Below are positions 11,069-23,286 of a stretch of 64,000 nucleotides of DNA, piece by piece (the stretch's first letter is position 1; each line of letters opens with the position of its first letter). A program made the translations under genes and the position numbers. The stretch lies in contig JADNRY010000160.1 of NCBI GenBank assembly GCA_015501585.1, forward strand, positions 62,001-126,000, given 5' to 3'. This stretch comes from Rhodocollybia butyracea (taxonomy: Eukaryota > Basidiomycota > Agaricomycetes > Agaricales > Omphalotaceae). The notes under the pieces were generated by a model. It saw only the letters and a program-made list of their open reading frames with translations. It searched no databases and was not told the origin of the DNA.

Positions 11069-12484
11069 ATGACTGGTACGTTTGTGTTATTTCCGAGCCA
11101 AGTTACTCTTTGAAACCCTCAGGATCTTGCTTCATCTCTAGATACCCAGTTCTCTCTTCCTTCACCGCCTTTTGATAGCATCTCAAAGGTCCAGTATTCA
11201 CCAACTAATCCGAATCAGTTGCTAGTTTCCTCATGGGACACGGTTCGTTTTTTCTCCTGATTCAAATGTTTCTTTCTTTGGCTTATAACGTGTTTTCTAG
11301 ACCGTAAAACTTTACGATGTCGGTGATGAGGCCTCAGGTAGCAAAACGAGCGAACAAAAATGCAAGTTTGATCATCGAGCTGCCGTATTAGCCTGTTGTT
11401 TCTCGGATGCTGAGCATGGATTTAGCGGCGGCCTAGATACAGCGGTCCGCTAGTAAGCAGCGGATCTCTTTTTTCCCATTTCAAAGCTGATTTTTTGAGA
11501 CCATTTAGCCTGGATTTCGGGACCGAAAAAAACAAATATTGTCGGGTCACACTCTGATGCTGTTTCGAGTTTGGTATACTCCAAAGAACTCAGTCAGTGA
11601 CTTATTCCCCGCTTTGTGAATGTGCTACTCAACTCCTTGTCGTAGATGCGCTCATTTCTGGCTCTTGGGACCGGACTATACGATTGTTCGATCCACGAAC
11701 ACCAACACCCGAACAGTCTTCATACGAAACCCCTGAACGGATATATCACATTGACCTTGTCAATAACACTCTCGTAGTTGCTATGGCCAGTCGACTTTTC
11801 CACATCTACGATATTCGAAACATGCAGGAACCCAAGCAGCGAAGAGAGAGTAGCTTGAAGTACATGACTAGATCGCTAGCATGTATGGTCAATGGCGAAG
11901 GTATGGGTCTGTACGCTGTTCTTATCCATGTGTTTCTCATGAGCCTAAACATTCAGGCTACGCTACCGCCTCTGTCGAAGGTCGGATCGCGGTCGAATAT
12001 TTCGACCCATCCCCGGAGGCTCAAGAAAAGAAATATGCGTTCAAGTGTCATCGTCAGACAATTGACGGTGTAGATCATGTCTGGCCAGTCAACGCGCTCG
12101 CATTCCATCCAATGTATGATCTCTCGTGTCATCGACGGTTTTTCTACAATCTAACAATTTTGCGTCAGTTTCAACACATTTGCCTCTGCAGGCTCGGACG
12201 GCACCGTTTCCGTCTGGGACCACAAAATCAAGAAACGGTTACGTCAATACTCCAAGTTCAACAATCCGGTCTCGAGTATTGCGTTCAATTGTGATGGCAC
12301 AAAGCTCGCTATCGCTACATGTTACACGTGGGATGAGGGTGAACAGGGTGCTCGGACGGAACGGGAAAGGCCTCAGGTGTGGGTTAAAACAGTTGGAGCA
12401 GAAGTCAAAGTGAGCTTTGCACATGTTCGCGTTCGAACTATCAGACTAATTTCATTTGTACAGCCGAAGGATTGGCAGGCATAA
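11069..12484 (+). CDS. bub3: Mitotic spindle checkpoint WD40 protein Bub3, one frameshift
   Basis: WD40 beta-propeller of the spindle assembly checkpoint, which binds Bub1 and Mad3/BubR1 at kinetochores. Exons: 11069-11075, 11142-11242, 11301-11452, 11509-11592, 11646-11900, 11957-12113, 12169-12409, 12464-12484. The encoded length would be about 338 residues, normal for Bub3. Diagnostic segments are PNQLLVSSWD near the N-terminus, ISGSWDRTIRLFDPR, the HVWPVNALAFHP loop, FASAGSDGTVSVWD, and the late AIATCYTWDEGE. In exon 4 the frame shifts by one base at an A-run of seven (11526-11532) where six would keep frame; conserved sequence resumes immediately in the new frame. Because Bub3 is usually conserved and the defect is a homopolymer length, a sequence error is more likely than loss of function. 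The last coding exon is only seven codons. Confidence 0.88.
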
Positions 12485-12540
12485 GCGATATTTTCAGTGT
12501 ACGGGGTTTCCCGTCTCGCATTAGCTTGTATTCCTCATCA

Positions 12541-12770
12541 TCTCAGTTCCACAACATGCTTTCACTGTACCGTCTCATGAGAGGTTAAGACTTACATGGA
12601 AAAGGCGAACTCGGACTAGTGCGAAAGGACCAAGCTATCTTTTGGTTAACGTCTCAGTTCCACAACATGTTTTCATACCTGACCGCTTCACCGCTTCGTG
12701 AGAGGTTAAGACTTGCATGGAAAAGGCGAACTAGTGCGAAATTGGATTGAAGGACCAAACTGTCTTTTGG
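12541..12770. repeat. Direct tandem duplication, about 110 bp
   Basis: Two diverged copies lie head to tail just downstream of bub3: 12541-12646 and 12652-12770. Both start with TCTCAGTTCCACAACATG and share GAGAGGTTAAGACTT, ATGGAAAAGGCGAACT and a TCTTTTGG end. No coding potential is seen. Confidence 0.75.
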
Positions 12771-12784
12771 CCCGTCTTCCTGAC

Positions 12785-14273
12785 AAGTCCCTTAAGTTCG
12801 GCGGAGCTATTGGTCAACGCTTCGGTTGAAATTTCTTATGAGCATACTTCCCAGCTAATGGCATGCTCAGCTGGGCAGGCACGGTTTGCGGCTCTAAAGT
12901 ATTGATTTTTGCGAGCGAAAAAGTCGGGGGGCGGCACGCGTTGTTGAACGTTCAATGAACGCTGTTGAACGCTCACGCAAACAAAAACGGTGCCTTGTTG
13001 ATTAGTAACGACGACATATGCCCTTTAGGTTTTTTGCTCCTCGGGCTGAGCTCTGTTGAGCTCCACATGTCTGCAAAATCATTACCGATTAGCATTGCTA
13101 ATTAAATCTGACGTGTAGGTCTTCATGTTATCTTCTTTTCTCTTAACATGCAATCCTAGTAGAACAATGAATACGGCAGCTGTTGCAGACGCAGCTCAAA
13201 AGGGATATCAGAGGTGTGAAGAGACTACTTAGGCGGTATGGGAATACAAATGATATGCAAGAAAGGATACAGGCAAGAACCCATAATTTCGGGTGGAAAT
13301 TAATGCTTTTACATCTATCAGCTTCCTCTGAGAGGTCTCCTCCTCCTCCGCCAGAGAAAGTGATAGCTGCGCTCGCTCTTCCACATACCTGGACCTGCCG
13401 AACAATGAGGTACGTAGTATAATCTTCGCTGATTCGCTGGTATGAGGCATATACGGCATTTTGCAGCTCTTTTCCTCGCTAAACTATCGAGGTATCTCTC
13501 GTTCACCTCGGCCTCAAGTGTTATAGCTAAAGAACCATTTCTCCGCCGCCGCGAAAGCTATAGTATATCTTCAACTCGGTACTAGGCACGCTGCTCAGCT
13601 TATCGTAGTCAGCCTTGAAGGGCGAGGGTACTGTATTATAATTTTTCGATGTAGAACTACAAGACGGAGACATCTCGTTCAAGTCGGCCTCAAGTGTTAG
13701 ATAAAGAACCGTTTCTCCGCCACCACAAAACTATAGTCTATCCAGGCACGCTGGTCAGCCTTACCGTGGTCAGCCAAGGACGAGGGTTATTATAATTTTT
13801 CGATGTAGAACTGCGGTACAGAACATGAGTTTTTCGGTATTGCACTGATCAGGTTTGATATGATATGATTTTGCATCGATAAGCGTCTTGAATGCAGAGA
13901 GTGACTGGGAAGTGACGTTGAAAGCCGCGACAGAGGGGAAAGTTAGATTAATCCGGGTCCTCAGGGGGGGGGACGAAGTTCCCTCCGATTATAGGCCCAC
14001 AAGCGAACGAAAGACACCTTCCATCTGAAGAAACATGGAATGGCTCACTCCCTCGGGAGCTGCAGCTTAACCCCACTTTATCATAATCCGAAATTTCTCT
14101 GTCAATTAACGAACTGGTGATATTATCAGTACTACACGTTAACCCCACTTTATCATAAGCCGAAATACGTTCTCATCCACAATGAAGTACACACGCAAGA
14201 AAAAAAAAGAAGTAAACCAGGTAAGTAGAATGAAGAGCGAAGAAAATTAATGGCACTGTCACCAAGAAAACTA
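12785..14273. other. Gene-poor region downstream of bub3
   Basis: No gene is supportable. A tandem repeat at 13497-13815 is listed separately. A short sequence AACCCCACTTTATCATAA occurs twice (about 14071 and 14141), about 70 bp apart. The frame at 13183-13422 lacks any family resemblance. Confidence 0.45.
13497..13815. repeat. Direct tandem duplication, about 150-165 bp
   Basis: Two adjacent copies start with TCTCGTTCA and CGGCCTCAAGTGTTA and end with TATAATTTTTCGATGTAGAA. Copy 1 is about 13497-13661 and copy 2 about 13673-13815. The second copy has small internal deletions. No coding function. Confidence 0.7.
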
Positions 14274-16650
14274 TCAGCGGTGCTTTCGCTTGCCAAGCTC
14301 ATGAGAGGTCCCAGCATTTAATGCTGCCCCGTTAGGGGCTGAAGCCAATGACGAAATTCTCTGTCGTTTCTCGGGGCTTTTAGGTTCATCAGCTGAACCA
14401 GCAGTCACACCCTCCATCGGTTCCCCCTCTATTTCATCTGATCTACCCGAGTTATCACATTTTCCGCTTTCGGTTGCTCCCTTTTGGTACGCCAATCCAG
14501 CGTCATTAGCCATGATCAAGCCCGCTGGGGATGTCTGGGAATGGAACACCCTGCCATCGACTCCATCAGCAATCGGAGGCGCGAAATATACAAGTTCAAT
14601 CCTCCATTCTTGAGCCCTCGTAGAAGGAAAAACGTCAGATGCAACTTGAATGCAAAAGTACATAACCTCAACGAGTTTTTCAAAACCGGCCTTGATCCTC
14701 TTTTTCACCTCTTTAATGTCATTGATAGCATTTTCCGCGGTATTACTATGATCCCGGCCCCGGGGTCCAGCGATAGGGACATGGATAAAGACTGCGATGA
14801 TCTTCACTCGGGGAAACTCTTCATACGCTGGGAGGTCGGAAGAGGTAGTCTCAAAGCTGTATCCTTTTGGACTCAAACGCATCATCGGTTGCATTAGAGG
14901 CAAGTCCTTTTCGCATTGCACAAGGGCCTTATGCACATACTCCTCATACATGTTGCCTACGATGGTGGTGGATTGCCCTGTGACATAGAACAGCGCAAAA
15001 AGATTGCCTCTCTGCTCGTCACCCAGACTACACTTCCCCTCTTCCATCACTACGCCAGCGTCAAATAATAACGGGCGAAATTTTTTCCGAAATTATTGCT
15101 GTAATTATTTACCTTTTTCGATAAGAATTTCGGTTGAAATTGGTTCTCTTTTTCGTGCGAAAAATAAATTGAAAGACAAATAGAATTTCGCCCGTAAATC
15201 TTTGATAATTTCGTCTGAAAAATCTATTGTAATTGATTATCTTTTTCGATAAGAATTTCGCCCGTAATCTGTTATCTTTTTCGTCCGAAAAAGACAACGA
15301 AATTGGTTATCTTTTTCGCTCGTGATTAATTAAAAATTTCGAGCGATATTTTTACAAGGTAATCACTGGACAATGATTGGGCAGGAACTGGGCAAGAACT
15401 GGGCAGTTCGGTCATGTGATGTGCAATACTAGACTTAAAGTTACAGGATACCACATATGTATTGGAGTGCCAGCCACCACACGAGGCAAAACCCTATAAC
15501 GACGTCGGTCGGTATGCTTCTCGAATAGCTATAACATTCTTTTGCGGAGCCAACACAAGTCCAAGAAGAATCTTCGCATCATATATCAAACCAGGTTTCA
15601 TCGCCTCAATACCTGTCTGTCAGGGTCGTTCACCAAAAGAGGGCTTACAGTAAGACTGCGTATGAATTTGCGTGATCTTTCAGACACTATTGATAGTTTG
15701 TCTCGCTGGGCAATGAGAATATTGCACGGGACGTGTCTCTTGAGTGATTTCCGAGTTGATAAGAGTTGTACTAGGCGGTGGCTCAGTATGCCTGATTCTA
15801 AAATACACTTTTTCTCCCATGTTCAGAGTTTCGTTGTGATGAATGGCGCGCAATTACTGGTGCTGCCATGAATACCTATCCTGTATGATACTGAAAGTCA
15901 TCTTAAGACAGATGAAGTACTGGCAGATGCAGATCACATGACCGAACTGCCCAGTTCTTGTCCAGTTCCTGCCCAATCATTGTCCAGTTGTTACCTTGTA
16001 AAAATATCGCTCGAAATTTTTAACTAATCACGAGCGAAAAAGATAAGTAATTTCATTATCTTTTTCGTCCGAAAAAGATAACAGATTACAGGCGAAATTC
16101 TTATCGAAAAAGATAATCAATTACAATAGATTTTTCAGACAAAATTATCAAAGATTTACGAGCGAAATTCTGTTTGTTTTTCAATTTATTTTTCGCACGA
16201 AAAAGAGAACCAATTTCAACCGAAATTCTTATCGAAAAAGGTAAATAATTACAGGAATAATTTTGGAAAAAATTTCGCCCGTTATTATTTGACGCTGGCG
16301 TAGTGCATTGTCGCCTTAACATGCGGAGATTTCCAAATGACTTCGAAAGTATCACTATACCCCCAGTAGTCCTCCCTTCGCTCCTTGAGCGCGTAGATGC
16401 GATGCGATGGCCCAGGCACCTCCGTCAATGCGTGTCCGGTTATGTATTGTCGCTCGCCACTCCTGGAAAACATCTTTATGTAGGGGTTCGAGCTCGGAAG
16501 GGAATTCGAGATAAGGTAGATATCGCGCGCCGCATAGCCATAGTGGTTGATGTCTTCGTCTAGGAAGAGTATCGTTGCATCACCGACTATTTTCACGCCT
16601 GTCAGTGCTAGTCGACCTGCTTCGCGTTTTTTGTCAAGAACGCTGTGTGT
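14274..16650 (-). pseudogene. Hypothetical gene split by a CACTA-like element
   Basis: On the minus strand the frame from about 16650 to 16306 continues, after removal of the element at 15048-16305 and one copy of CAT, straight into the frame 15047-14274 with no stop or phase change. The 5' half contains the segments LDEDINHYGYAARD and YWGYSDTFEVIW. The 3' half has a basic, charged tail with KRQRI and ends in GKRKHR, which could be a nuclear localisation signal. I recognise no family. It lies directly downstream of, and in the same orientation as, the broken HET-domain frame at 17817-16900. It may be that gene's C-terminal part or an independent gene. Upstream exons between 16650 and 16900 could not be resolved: there is a plausible GTAAGT donor near 16797 and an AG near 16745. 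Function unknown. Confidence 0.6.
15048..16305. mobile_element. Non-autonomous CACTA-like element with long TIRs
   Basis: The element begins CACTACGCCAGCGTC and ends with the exact reverse complement. About 370 bp at each end are inverted copies rich in a CGAAA/TTTCG motif (left 15048-15420, right about 15930-16305). The flanks are CAT at 15045-15047 and CAT at 16306-16308, a 3-bp target duplication. A CACTA terminus plus a 3-bp duplication plus a repetitive subterminal region is the classical signature of the CACTA/EnSpm superfamily. The roughly 500-bp centre encodes nothing convincing, so transposase must come from elsewhere. Confidence 0.82.
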
Positions 16651-16899
16651 TCGTCTGCAAGGACCCTGGAGGGTTTAGGACCCCTTCCGACCCAATGAAG
16701 GATACGTTCCTCAAGCTTCTATCGTGCTTTCTGGATTTTCCAACTGAGAAAGGATTGGTTACGATTACCACTGCGATACCAGTAAAATAATAACTTACCC
16801 CTTGAAAAGTAGTTCACGGCTCCGAAATGAAAATCTCATAACAATGGCATACCTCAAGCGAACCTAGTCCCGATAACGCTTCGGGTTAGGCGCGGACGA

Positions 16900-17817
16900 T
16901 TGGACGATAAAGATGTTTCTCGATAGTAGTCAATCACTTCTTTCGTTGCGGAAGGATCTCACAGGATGTACTCTGGTTGAGAGGAATGTAAGCTTTCCCA
17001 TCGTAGAAGAGGACTGTGTCCGACTGGGCAGCGTGAAGAAAGACAGGAGCATTGCGCAGACCGGTATGGGAATCTTCTTCCTGCTTCAGGTTCAGGACAT
17101 ATCTGGACTGGTGGCACTGGAAAATGAGCTCTTGTCCTCCCAAGCAAATATTGTATAATCGTTGGACACCTTCAAAATCTCCTCCTGCAATCTGATGAAG
17201 GTGTACTCTCCCTCGCTGTAGATTGGAGGCATGAAAACATCAAAAATGCCCATCAGTGAGTATGCCCTGTCTTCTATGCATGTTGTCTTCCTTCTGGCAG
17301 CCCAAGACATTCTCGCAGCTATACTCATCCCACGCAGATCAGCCCGTGACAGCAGATCCCCCGATGGGATCCCAGTAATCTCTGTGAGAGTCTCTTGCGG
17401 GCTCGCCTTAGTTCCGATTTTCTCCCAGTCTTTTGTGAAGAAAATGACTGTCTCTGGCGCTATTAACTCTTGCAATGTCCACCCCCTCGTAAACCACTGG
17501 CACATACGGAAGTCAAAGGACTGGCTAAAAACGTCGCTTCGCACATCTGTTAGGTATGCATAGCAGACTTCTGCTTTGCGGTAGTATCTGTACATCGAGT
17601 TGATGGTGTCCGAAAGCTCGGCACTGCTGGATTTATCAATGCAGCAAGTGTCAATTTTCTGCCAGATGGGGCCCATTCTGCATGTGTTGGCCCGGGAACG
17701 TCACTTCCTCTTCTTCCCATACATGCGAAAGGATCGCATATTTTGGGACTCCATCTGCTGCTCATGCGCAAAGTAGGTGAGCTCTGGTTCTTTACTATTG
17801 GTTCGAATGAGTCGCAT
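16900..17817 (-). pseudogene. HET-domain (heterokaryon incompatibility) gene, degenerate
   Basis: HET domains occur in fungal proteins that trigger incompatibility or programmed cell death after non-self fusion. An ATG at 17817 starts MRLIRTNSKEPEL, the usual HET N-terminus. After about 20 residues the frame shifts (about 17735-17755) into YAILSHVWEEEEVTF, the first HET motif. The linker that normally follows is missing or replaced by about 50 nt in the wrong frame. Then 17676-17092 carries DTCCIDKSSSAELS, the tryptophan-rich FTRGWTLQELIAP motif, and the AYSLMGIFDV...YSEGE block. The frame stops soon after FAWED. So there is at least one frameshift, a core deletion, and a decayed 3' end. The same-strand gene downstream is interrupted by a transposon. 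Loss of HET genes by decay is common, so a relic is the best reading. Confidence 0.8.
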
Positions 17818-19574
17818 AATAGTCTAACACCTTTACAATGTATAAGTTTGGTAGCAAAGGCAACATCCTCTTGAAGTTACCGAAATCTCCAGTGACTGCT
17901 AGAATTGTCTTACCGAAAGACTGTCTGTCTATTCAAAAGTTGAGAGATGAAAGCAAGCCCATACCATCAACAGTTGTTTATACCGTGACAGTGAGAACAC
18001 TGCCCTACCCACATTGATGATCGATTATGGGCGGGAGCACCAACTTTCTAGTTGATACAAAATTAGTAAAATTAGATTTATCCGCATGCTAATTTTCAAC
18101 TAACCCCACTCACAAGGGTTGCCTGCAGACCTATATTATGTTATATATCTTACATTGGTAGTTGAGTGACAAGGAATTTATGGTTAGTTAAATACAGAGG
18201 TGGCGAAAGCATGCCCGCCAACTCCTCGTACGACTGGGTTGGAGGTTGATGACGATGAGAATGCCCTGGTAATAGCAAAGCGAAAAGTCAGAGGCAGTAC
18301 AGATGGTGGCCAGTACTGGTTATTGTTTGGCTCTCCCGACGTCATGCCATTCATATTGAAAAATCCCCACTGAAAACGACGTCACTGAAATCCAATGTAG
18401 TTTGAGCGAGATAAGCAAAATCGGTATCAGTCATATCATGTGTCTCATCTGATATGGCTATGTGCATGCATACTGTATCTGTCCTGCTCTATCCATTTCC
18501 CCCCCTTGCCGTGGAAGGAGCTTCCGAAGGACTTTTCGCTCGCTTGTAACTTTGGCTAGATACTCTCAGTTAGTTTTTTTTAAGCCCTTTGAAGTCTCGT
18601 TTGCTTGCGCCTCCTTCGAATTCGGTAAAAAGGCCGCTCAATTTTCGAGACATAAACAAGACTGGTAGTGGTAGTATAACCGACGTGGTCCCATTTAGAA
18701 ACTGCCAGGGCCAGCCACATGTATCATGCCAAATAAATGCCTGGGATGCACAGTCTCCACAATGCTGTGATCAGCACTCACCGTACCGTCGCACAACGTC
18801 AAGACTATACACGATCTAAAAAGAAAGCGCTCTAACTGTATACACAGTTTACGAAGATATATGTGTTTGCATACAAATGAGGATCTGGAATATAATTTGA
18901 ATATAATATACAGCTCTCGATGTCCAAGTACAACAAGGAAATCACCTGGAGTATCTTCCACCTGTGGAGAGGCTTTGCCGTCTCCGCCCTATCGTGTCAT
19001 TCCTTGTCTGAATGGTCATGGTGGCTCAGGAGTCAGCCATGAAAGAATAACCATTCCTCGTACCAAGGCTGCCTGCTCTGATAATTTGATGGTACCTCAA
19101 TACATCATTTTCCCCTAGTCTCCCATCAAACTCACTTAGCCACTGCCGACTTTCATCACCAATCCTATTCAGTTGTTTCAGGCCGGGTTAGAAAGAAAGG
19201 AACTTCAAGTTCATTACATTCCTTACACAACCCAAATAAAAAATATTCTAACATAAGTACTTACATGGCCTGGAGGGTAGGAAGCATGGACAAACAAAGC
19301 TTTGGTCATGGGGGTGCGGAAACATATGAGTATAGAATCTGAAGCTCCTCCATTCCAGGAGGAGCGCCGCGAAGCCAAATATTTTCGCTACGAGTAAATT
19401 ATAATAAAGCGTAAACCATAGATCATCATGATGGAAGCAACATGATTTGGCTTGTCAAAACTCATAGCTTTATGACTTCAAAGGTATCACAGACTTTAAA
19501 GGTATCACAACCTTGATCCATCGCGCCTTAAATGCAAAGAACCTCAAAAGAACCTCTGTGTTCTTGAACCAGTT
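17818..19574. other. Gene-poor region
   Basis: Only short open frames without family resemblance. A small inverted repeat of the GTTGA/TCAAC type appears around 18050-18100. The right end is the presumed promoter of the membrane-protein gene at 19575. Confidence 0.45.
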
Positions 19575-20981
19575 ATGGCCCCAGTTCCCAGCATCGTTGG
19601 CTTCCTTGCTGATGTCCCAATCGAGAGCTTTGCGTATGGGATTTTCTTTGTGCTTTCCATTGCCTCGTCTATCTTCATCGTACTACGACATAGTCCACTT
19701 GCGAACAAGTCAAATTACACTCGGTGTTCATCATGGATATCGTTCTTTCGATCCCCGATGGTGGTTGGATCTTTTGGGATATTTATGTGTGTTACTGCGG
19801 TATGTACTACGCTGGCTCACCAGTGTTTCCACCAGGCTGAGACTTGAATCGCGTTAGCATTGGATCATAACGTTCATTCGTCTCTTTGATGCATTTGTGA
19901 CAGATAAAGACCCACTTGGGCCAGCTCATTTTGTTAATGATCTTGCGCAACCTACATACGTTGTTAAGAGTGCGTTGTTAGGTGCTTCCCTCATAATTGT
20001 GGATATCCTGGTGGTAAGTGATTACTCGCTTGTATTCCCCGCACGCTGACATCGGGGAGATTGCTTCCAGATCTACCGTCTCTGGATAGTAACCGACAAA
20101 AAGTTGTACATTACAGTACTCCCTGTGATGACATGGATTGGATTACTTGGTACCTCTTCTCTCCATGATATTATATAGATTGAGACTGATTCAAAAACTC
20201 AAGTAAGCAACATTGGTATAACATACCAATTTACACGACATGCTCTCGGCACGGATGTGTTCGTATTCGCAGCGGCGCGATGGATCACCTGCCAATGTGT
20301 GTTCTCATTAAGGCAAGTCTTTGATCACTAGAAATCCGCAACTGTCTTTGGAACTATATACCCCTAGTACGAATATCTACTGCACAAGTACTGTGTTCTT
20401 TCTAGTTGTTTGAGTTCTTGTTTGTCTCAACAACTTGTATTGGATAGGTTTGATATGCTGGACATTAATACGACACCACCGGATGAATTATACACATGGA
20501 CTTTCGACAAACATCCTGGTATGCACTACTTCAAATTGACTCGGTGATAGAAGCGTTTTTGGCTGACCATTTGTTTGTTACAGAAAGTCCTAGCAATCTT
20601 TGTTGAGAGTGCTGCCATTTATACGTGGGTTTTAAATCTCCTTCTTCATTGCGTTTTTCGTTAAACTCGCATCTGGCTAGGGCCTGGACAATCTTCTTCT
20701 TCATCACAGAACTACTGAAAACGCAGATCCAGCACTTCGCGATTGATGTTTTCCCGTCGATAGCTGGTATCTCGTTTATGCTTATCAATGTTCGCGTGGG
20801 ACTTGGGTGGGCGAAGGTATCATCACAGCCGAGTGCCGTTGCCACCAGTGGTACCGGATTCAACAACGGTGGAAGTAATATTCCGATGAGGCCTCTGGCC
20901 ATTAGTATTTCGCAAGTGGTTGCTGAGGAAGGAGGGGAAGAGAGTCGGCAGTATGGGGAAGGAAAGCTTAATGACCTGTAA
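19575..20981 (+). CDS. Multi-pass integral membrane protein, 8 exons, intact
   Basis: Predicted 333-residue membrane protein of a family widespread in Agaricomycetes, with about seven hydrophobic segments. Exons: 19575-19799, 19858-20013, 20071-20149, 20204-20312, 20368-20387, 20448-20518, 20584-20624, 20681-20981. All phases close and the total is 1002 nt. Segments typical of the family are YGIFFVLSIASS in the first helix, HWIITFIRLFDAF, VDILVIYRLWIV, TNIYCTSLICW, VLAIFVESAAIYTAW and GISFMLINVRVGLGWA in the last helix. A hydrophilic tail of about 60 residues follows. The fourth intron uses a GC donor (GCAAGT), the second GC-AG intron in this window. No enzyme or transport motif is visible. 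It has been likened to orphan receptor-like fungal proteins, but the function is unknown. The start is the first ATG before the first helix. Confidence 0.87.
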
Positions 20982-21134
20982 ATTAAAGGAGAGAGCCTGA
21001 TGATTGTCATGGTACTTGAGCGTTTCCCCACGTAGTTATCTTACATCTTCTATTTACTGGGGGCAAAGAGTGAGTACGAGCGGGGACCGTCCAAGCTTTT
21101 CATGATAACGTCAAGCGTTCCCAGGTACACTTGG

Positions 21135-21170
21135 ACTACGCAGGCATGAAATAATAACGGGCGAAAAAAA
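21135..21170 (+). repeat. Relic terminus of the CACTA-like family
   Basis: ACTACGCAGGCATG followed by AAATAATAACGGGCGAAA closely matches the outer 32 bp of the element at 15048-16305, with a few substitutions. No matching opposite end lies nearby. It is best read as a truncated copy or solo end. Confidence 0.5.
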
Positions 21171-23286
21171 AATTTGACAAAATTGTATCTTTGAGTAGTG
21201 ACTTATGTTATGAGTCTGTGGAGAGCACATGAGTTCCCAAGTTTTTTGAAAGATGTAAAAAGAGAGAGAAGAAACTCATAAGCGAAAGAAACTTAATTGA
21301 GGGCTGACGAACGAGATACCCCGTATATAAGTAACTGCACGAAACTGTCCTGTGTCAAGGAACTCGGGCGGAAGAGTAAATAAAATATGAGAGGGGGAAG
21401 TAATGGCCCCCCAGGAAGGATCACCCAATGAAACGCGTCCCATCTGCAAACAGCGGGGAGGAGGAGGGGGGGACTCGTTGGCTCGTATCTCCCTTCAACA
21501 AATTTTTATTCATACCATCAACCAACTTGTCGAATTCTATGCCAGCAGCCGGGATGGGCTCAATGAGAAGGAAGTGTAAGAAATGAATGTAAGATGATGA
21601 TGCTTGGGAGAGCTTTAAGTACTTACTTCTACAGGAAGCATTCCGGGAATAGTAGTAGTAGTAGTGGTAATACTATACTCGGCTCCGCTTTACAGTGCTA
21701 TCTACAACCATGTAGCCAAGGTGTTGAGCTGGACATGCGAAGCATGCTCCGACGCGGAAAGTGATAGTAAGTAAGTACAATTATTAGACGGAAAGGTGCA
21801 GGTAAGCATAAGCAAAGGCATAAGCTATAAGTTTAGGTAGGTGTGACGTTGAGCACTTTGAGCAGGATCAAGTTCCAAGTTCGACAGGGACCTTGAGTGG
21901 TTGTATCTACGTAGATAGATACCCTTTTTGAATAAAAGAATACCAAGTTTTAGAGGTTAGCTTTTTCGATGCGTTGTTGCGGCGATGGAAAGGTAGATAG
22001 AAGCGGTCCCGGACAGCCTAGATAAGTATCTACTTACTTTTGAGTGACTACTCCCCGGGACTTAACCAGTGTACTTGAAATGCTGAGATACCCGCGAAAA
22101 CCAGCGAGGAGTCTTGACTTGGACATAGGTGTGGGGTGGTGAGGCAGCGAGAATTTTGGTGTGAAATTGTAACGACCGATGACTGCAGGAGGATGAGGCG
22201 GCAAGCGCGTACTGAACGTCAGAGAAAGAAAGGCTCAAATGGTGGGAAACTCTTGCCTTGTTCAGATGGAATTTGTGGCTTCCTCTCCCGCCAGTTTCGC
22301 GAGGATTCATCGGTGTTGCAAAGTGTAACGATTCGGACCCAACAGCAGTGCCAGGAGATTCGCTCCATACTTCCGGCGAGGAGTCTTTTCCAGCTTGACA
22401 TAATTACAGATCATCGATGATCCTCGAGGTTATCAAAGACTGGATGTCGAATGTCATGCTGATCCTCGATACCTTTTTGAAGGGCACATCAAATAACAGT
22501 CATTAGTGTAGCCTTCGCGTGGTGATACGTGGGTAACAAGCTTCCCCATCCACGTCTCCATACTCCAACTTGAAAGTTTACTCCCTCTCCCCTTAGTCAC
22601 CTAATCATTACGGCTACGTCGGTTCGAGCGAACACCAGTAACCCAGTTTTACTGTCGCGAAGTTATGGTTACTATTATAATCAGGATGAACTGCGTCAAT
22701 GATACCACTTTCCATTGAATGCGAATTGTGTCAAATACCAGTGTTCTCTACCTCCCTAAAACGTACCCATTTGGACTTTGAGTTCGAACATGTTAGAGCA
22801 TGTGTTCTTGTGCTCGGTCGTTCCGCCACTTACGTACAGTAGCTACTTATACTCTGTTACGTACATTGAGTAATCTAATCGTTCTTTCATCCGTACCACG
22901 TCGTCGCGATTCCCTTCACACCCGAAGGTCGACTGTATCGTCCCCGCCGCTTGTCTTATCAGAACAAAGGTTACAGTACAACGAATCGCTATCATCAACT
23001 TATCAGTTGAAAGTTCTATTGGTAAGGATTTTAAGCGCGCAACGTGGGTGATGATCAGATGTTGATCGTTGATTGGTGGACTTTTGCCATTCTGTCAACC
23101 TTTCATTTTGATACCACGACATGTACAATCCCATCCACCAGTTTTTTTTCTTTCACCTATAGCCCTGGAATCGTTTACTGCGGATATTTTTCTTCTTGAA
23201 TCTAGTGGCGCTCGGCGATGAGCGCGTCTGGAACACCCGCAACGTAACAACGTCAGGATGGCGCACAATCCTCGTCGAAAACTCTG
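21171..23286. other. Intergenic region
   Basis: No gene supported. There is a short AGT microsatellite near 21648-21665. The right end, about 23100-23286, has pyrimidine-rich sequence and possible acceptor sites that may belong to 5' exons of the zinc-finger gene, but no start could be fixed. Confidence 0.4.

Noticed and set aside
22062..22420. Overlapping short frames on both strands
   Set aside because: Mutual shadows without domains, signal peptide or introns.
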